Assembly: GCA_004357365.1 (NCBI GenBank)
Contig: SMVT01000064.1
Span: forward strand, 1-7,577
Origin: Nitrospina sp.
Lineage (GTDB): Bacteria > Nitrospinota > Nitrospinia > Nitrospinales > Nitrospinaceae
Length of the DNA stretch: 7,577 bases
Direction: 5' to 3'
Shown: positions 4,604-7,577 of the stretch, piece by piece
How the letters are laid out: every line of letters begins with the position of its first letter
Numbering within the stretch: the stretch's first letter is position 1
Translations under genes and position numbers: made by a program
The notes under the pieces: model-generated
What the model saw: only the letters and a program-made list of their open reading frames with translations
The model's database searches: none
Told to the model about the DNA's origin: nothing

Positions 4604-6177
4604 CAATTTTGGGAGAGTTTGTAGAACTCCTCCATCCGCTCCATCAGGTGGTGCATTTTCTTGTCCAGCGTGGTGATGTGCTTTCCGATCTTATCGATTT
4701 CCTTTTTCTCCTTGGAGATGTAAACCGACCGACATTTGGCCAGGTGGGAATTGATATGCTCGATCATGTCGTGGATTTCCAGGCTTTCCTGCGATAAATC
4801 GTCCGCCGTCTCCTGAATATTGAGAAGATTGTCGACCGCCTCCTCTTCGGTGACCTGCTCGGTGACCTGCAGGGTGACCTTTTTGGATTGGGCCACCCGT
4901 TTCCGGTAAACGGTCATGGCAAACCCGGAAAACACCAGAAACACCATTCCGAGGGTGGCGATATCCACCAGCAGATACACATAATCTCCGAAAAAACGCC
5001 CGGTATGAATTTCCGTCATCAATTTGACTAGGTCCATTTTAAGATGGCCGCCGGCTTTTTGCTGGATGGTCTCCGCCAGCGAGGTTTCTCCCCAACTGCG
5101 GCCGCCGTTGCTGGAAATATAAAAGCCCTCGGAAGTGCCCGCCATCAGGGTAGGGGAGGACTGCTTCGGGGAATGCACCAGCGTTAAAAGGTCCAGGGTC
5201 GCTCCATCCTCGGCTTCAAAACCCAGGGAATTCCAGGAATCCCCGCCGTCGGGGGAAACAAAAACCTGGTGGCGGGTGGCCATATAAACGTGGGTGGTTT
5301 TTCTGGGGTCCACCACCAACTGGCGCACCGCTTTATCCTTCGAGGTGGGATCGCGGACCCAGGTGATTCCCCGGTTGTAGGATATATAAAGTCCCTCGTC
5401 CGTCCCGGCATAAATAAATTCCGGATCGGTGTCCAGGGACAGCAGTTCCCGGGGGAGAGGCAGGGCGTCTTCCCATTTTTTATCCCAGTGCTTGCCCCCG
5501 TCAGTACTTTTGAAAACGCCATTGGCGGTACCGATGTAAAGCGAGCGCGCCTTCGAGGAAAAACGGACGAACCGGACATCGGCCGCTCCCTGATACGATC
5601 CGCCGTCAAAGGTGAGCTCCCAGGTGTCTCCTCCGTCCTGCGAGGCGAATAATCCGCCGGGGGTGGCGGCATACAAAAGCTCCGGATGCTCAGGGTGAAG
5701 GATCAGGTCACGAATATCGATATGGGACAAGCCGGACGATTCCTCGAACCAGTCCGTCCAATGGTCCCCGCCGTCCTCCGATAAAAAAATCCCCTTGGAG
5801 GTGCCGGCATAGATCATGGACGGTTCGGACGGAGAGATCACCAGGGCCTGGATATTTCCGTCGCGGAGTCCATCGTGCAGAGACTGCCAGGTTTGGCCAC
5901 CATCAGTGGAACGGAATAATCCGTTGCCGGTGCCAGCGAAGATAATGCTTCCATTTTCCGGATGCACTGCGACGGCCTGGATTTTCAGTTTGTCTTTGAC
6001 CAGGCGGAAGTATTTATCGGGCAGGTATTGCGCGGAGATTTCGATCTGGTCCAGATCCAGCGAATCCCGGTGCATGAGCAGGACTCCGCTGATGGCAAGA
6101 ATCAGGATGAAAATCGCGCAGACAAAACCGGTCCATTTATGAAAGTTGCGGGAGATTTTGAACGACCGGAATTTCAA
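4603..6177 (-). CDS. PepSY_TM-like membrane protein with seven-repeat Asp-box propeller
   Basis: A 524-residue inner-membrane protein. Residues 1-13 are basic (cytoplasmic). TM1 (about 16-34), in F-H-K-W-T-G followed by I-S-G-V-L-L-M-H-R, resembles the first helix of PepSY-associated TM proteins. Residues 65-365 contain seven Asp-box repeats of the form S-x-D-G-G-x-x-W, at 90, 133, 179, 224, 266, 308 and 355; the fifth and seventh are degenerate. They indicate a periplasmic beta-propeller of the BNR/sortilin/Ycf48 type. E-I-H-T-G-R-F-F-G (389-397) and TM2 (about 399-423), followed by Y-R-K-R, match the closing PepSY_TM helix. The cytoplasmic tail has a V-T-x-Q linker and a His/Cys-rich helical hairpin (469-524). 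The start is TTG, overlapping the permease stop (TTGA), with AAAAGGA 6 nt upstream: translational coupling. The likely role is accessory to iron uptake, perhaps as reductase, metal acceptor or regulator; this is inferred from context only. Confidence 0.85.
   Translation of the reverse strand: MKFRSFKISRNFHKWTGFVCAIFILILAISGVLLMHRDSLDLDQIEISAQYLPDKYFRLVKDKLKIQAVAVHPENGSIIFAGTGNGLFRSTDGGQTWQSLHDGLRDGNIQALVISPSEPSMIYAGTSKGIFLSEDGGDHWTDWFEESSGLSHIDIRDLILHPEHPELLYAATPGGLFASQDGGDTWELTFDGGSYQGAADVRFVRFSSKARSLYIGTANGVFKSTDGGKHWDKKWEDALPLPRELLSLDTDPEFIYAGTDEGLYISYNRGITWVRDPTSKDKAVRQLVVDPRKTTHVYMATRHQVFVSPDGGDSWNSLGFEAEDGATLDLLTLVHSPKQSSPTLMAGTSEGFYISSNGGRSWGETSLAETIQQKAGGHLKMDLVKLMTEIHTGRFFGDYVYLLVDIATLGMVFLVFSGFAMTVYRKRVAQSKKVTLQVTEQVTEEEAVDNLLNIQETADDLSQESLEIHDMIEHINSHLAKCRSVYISKEKKEIDKIGKHITTLDKKMHHLMERMEEFYKLSQN
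4606..4773 (-). other. Shared His/Cys C-terminal hairpin domain, copy in propeller protein
   Basis: Residues 469-524 of the propeller protein. Helix 1 carries His469-Asp470-x2-Glu473-His474-x3-His478-x3-Cys482. After 17 residues, helix 2 carries His500-x4-Asp505-x3-His509. The same residues occur at the same spacing in the C-terminus of the adjacent iron permease. It lies on the cytoplasmic side by the positive-inside rule (Y-R-K-R after TM2). Metal binding is inference from the ligand-type residues lying on one helix face. Confidence 0.6.
4848..4879. repeat. 12-bp tandem repeat in the linker of the propeller protein
   Basis: The unit CGGTGACCTGCT/A (4848-4859 and 4860-4871) is followed by a partial third copy, GGGTGACC (4872-4879). 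It encodes V-T-L-Q, V-T-E-Q, V-T-E-E in the linker between TM2 and the C-terminal hairpin. Being in frame (4 codons per unit), copy-number change would alter linker length without breaking the gene. Confidence 0.6.
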
Positions 6178-6190
6178 TGCAGTTCCTTTT
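6174..6190 (-). promoter_or_regulatory. Coupled TTG start and ribosome-binding site
   Basis: Within the end of the permease gene, AAAAGGA (6190-6184) precedes by 6 nt the TTG start of the propeller gene. That TTG overlaps the permease TGA in the four bases TTGA. No ATG or GTG is available in that frame between 6177 and the upstream in-frame stop at 6222-6220. The next ATG is at residue 34, inside TM1, so TTG is the best start. Confidence 0.7.
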
Positions 6191-7577
6191 CCCTGGCGCC
6201 GATGGGTTGCGACAAGCGATCATACTCATCCGACAGGCGGTTTTCGAAATAGAGTACCTGGTCGAACAGCTCGTGAACTTTGGAGTCTATTTCCTTTAGG
6301 TGCTCGGACAGCTCCTTGAGGTCATGGTCGCGGGTATCCTTGAGAAATATTTCGCAACGCTTGGCGTGATGTGAAATATGTTCCACCAGATCGTGGACCG
6401 CCGTAATATTGTTCTGAATCTGGGTGGCCTCCGATTTCAACTCATGTACGGCCCGTTCCTGTTTGATGCCGAAGGTATAAAACAGAGCGCCGGCATAGGC
6501 CGCCACCAGAATCATTTGGCCGATGAAGGTTTCCCAGGTTGGGTACATGCCCATCCAGGGGATTTCCGGCGCGAAATCGGCGAGCGTCATACTCATGGCT
6601 CCGCCCATCTGCAATTCGTGGAGCCCCTTGCCCATGAACATGAAAGCCATGAAGTAAAGGAAAACGCTGGTGATCACAAAAAACCATTTAACAGGGATGC
6701 GCATTCCCAGACTGTTGATCAGAAAGTAAACGACCCCCAAAACCGCACTTCCTGCGAAAAATCCCGGAATGATTCCGGCGGTGGTTTCCCCGGCGTAGAG
6801 ATACAGCGCTTTATAGAACAGAACCGTTTCAAAGCCTTCCCGGTAAACCGAGAGAAAGGCCACCAGGCCCAGGGTAAACGCACTGCCGGTGGACACCGCC
6901 TGTTGCATTTTGCCGGTGATGTAACTCTGCCACTTGGCCGCTTCAATTTTAGAGACCAGCCAGTAGCTTACGTAAAACAGAACCGCCACCGCCACCAGCA
7001 TGATGACCCCTTCCATTATTTCCTGATTGGCCATACTGATGTCCAGAATGCTATGAAGGATGTACGCGGTAAGAAAGCTTGCGACAATGCCGATCATCAC
7101 GCCTGTATAAATGGCCTTCAGCTTGTCGCGGTTGCGGGATTTGATGAGAAACGTGATCAACGCGGCGATGATCAATATCGCCTCGAACCCCTCCCGCAGG
7201 ATGATCGAGAAGGATTGGATAAACAAACCGGTGAACCCGATCTTCTGGGTCAATATCTGTTGCGCCTCTTTCAGATCGGCGGCAATATTCTGTCCGATTT
7301 TATCCACCAGATCGAGGGGCGCCTTTCTTTTGATCTCCGCCTGCAGACGGCCAAAAGAAGATTCCAGCTTGAGACCCAAATCCCTGCGCTTGGTGATTAA
7401 GGGCGATTCCACCAGTTCATAGGTCAGATACGCATCGAAGGCCGATTCCGAAGCCTCCCGTGTGCGGTCATCCCGGTAGGCTTTCAGGCTTTGATCCAGC
7501 AATAAAAGGATTTCCTGAAATATTATTTGGGTCGAGCTCTCCCGGCTTTTTCCACTGTCCGCGGTAGAGCCTTGGGC
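6174..7577 (-). CDS. FTR1-family high-affinity iron permease (5'-partial)
   Basis: The frame is open to the right edge, so the first 467 visible codons lack the true start; the TTG at 7502 is not a convincing one. Counting from the first visible codon, residues about 20-115 are a helical domain resembling the periplasmic N-terminal part of bacterial FTR1 proteins. Seven membrane helices follow (about 119-145, 156-177, 187-207, 231-251, 265-287, 296-315, 350-370). The two hallmark iron-binding motifs R-E-G-F-E lie at 128-132 (L-R-E-G-F-E-A) in TM1 and 246-250 (Y-R-E-G-F-E-T) in TM4, as in yeast Ftr1 and E. coli EfeU. FTR1 permeases move ferric iron, usually after periplasmic ferrous oxidation. 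After TM7 there is an unusual cytoplasmic extension of about 95 residues carrying the His/Cys hairpin also found in the next gene. It is co-translated with the propeller protein. Regulation (such as a Fur box) would lie outside the window. Confidence 0.93.
   Translation of the reverse strand, partial: AQGSTADSGKSRESSTQIIFQEILLLLDQSLKAYRDDRTREASESAFDAYLTYELVESPLITKRRDLGLKLESSFGRLQAEIKRKAPLDLVDKIGQNIAADLKEAQQILTQKIGFTGLFIQSFSIILREGFEAILIIAALITFLIKSRNRDKLKAIYTGVMIGIVASFLTAYILHSILDISMANQEIMEGVIMLVAVAVLFYVSYWLVSKIEAAKWQSYITGKMQQAVSTGSAFTLGLVAFLSVYREGFETVLFYKALYLYAGETTAGIIPGFFAGSAVLGVVYFLINSLGMRIPVKWFFVITSVFLYFMAFMFMGKGLHELQMGGAMSMTLADFAPEIPWMGMYPTWETFIGQMILVAAYAGALFYTFGIKQERAVHELKSEATQIQNNITAVHDLVEHISHHAKRCEIFLKDTRDHDLKELSEHLKEIDSKVHELFDQVLYFENRLSDEYDRLSQPIGAREKELH
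6233..6395 (-). other. Shared His/Cys C-terminal hairpin domain, copy in iron permease
   Basis: Visible residues 395-448 of the permease. Helix 1 carries His395-Asp396-x2-Glu399-His400-x3-His404-x3-Cys408. After 17 residues, helix 2 carries His426-x4-Asp431-x3-His435. It aligns without a gap to the tail of the propeller protein, with about 13 identities in 54 positions, nine of which are His, Asp, Glu or Cys. It follows TM7 and a coiled-coil-like stretch and is expected in the cytoplasm. FTR1/EfeU proteins as I know them do not carry this extension. Confidence 0.6.

Noticed and set aside
6378..7400. 340-codon plus-strand open frame opposite the iron permease
   Set aside because: It is antisense to a clear FTR1 gene with conserved motifs, its translation is His/Gln/Asp-rich without domain character, and it has no good start signal.
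7500..7502. TTG as the start codon of the iron permease
   Set aside because: The frame stays open to the window edge, there is no good ribosome-binding site, and the family needs a longer exported N-terminus. The gene is treated as 5'-partial.
1..7577. CRISPR arrays, insertion sequences, rRNA or tRNA genes
   Set aside because: No spaced direct repeats, transposase-like frames, terminal inverted repeats or structural RNA signatures were seen on either strand.

Overview
The window (7577 bp, moderate GC) looks like chromosomal DNA from a Gram-negative bacterium. The support is a secreted periplasmic-type protein, an inner-membrane iron permease with a large membrane partner, Shine-Dalgarno-led genes and some GTG/TTG starts. 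The phylum cannot be fixed from sequence alone; a Nitrospinota- or deltaproteobacteria-like lineage is only a guess. There are no rRNA or tRNA genes, CRISPR arrays or insertion sequences.

Layout. (1) Left block, minus strand, bp 1-2399: the N-terminus of a probable GAF-type signalling protein cut by the window edge, a short-chain dehydrogenase-like protein with an enoyl-ACP-reductase-style Tyr-x6-Lys site, an exported helical protein of unknown function, and an EVE-domain (PUA-like, THYN1-type) protein. (2) A divergent AT-rich intergenic region, 2400-2639, holds a near-consensus sigma70 promoter facing right (TTGACT, 17 bp, TATAAT) and a hairpin in the leader. (3) Middle block, plus strand, 2640-4566: a DRE-TIM/HMGL-type aldolase, a KDPG/KDPGal-type class I aldolase (GTG start) 16 bp downstream, and a small acidic protein of unknown function, ended by a hairpin and T-run near 4600. 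(4) Right block, minus strand, 4603-7577: an FTR1-family high-affinity iron permease whose start lies beyond the window, overlapped by four bases (TTGA) with a membrane protein. That protein carries a seven-repeat Asp-box (BNR/sortilin-type) propeller between two PepSY_TM-like transmembrane helices.

The most interesting feature is in the right block. The iron permease and the propeller protein have unrelated membrane and periplasmic parts. Yet both end in a cytoplasmic helical hairpin of about 55 residues that aligns without gaps. Most of the identical positions are possible metal ligands: H-D-x2-E-H-x3-H-x3-C, then 17 residues, then H-x4-D-x3-H. With the translational coupling, this suggests a two-component iron-uptake device whose subunits share a metal-sensing, metal-handling or dimerisation module. 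I do not recognise this domain. The middle block looks like a small carbon-metabolism operon of two pyruvate-type aldolases of different fold; its substrates cannot be read from the sequence.
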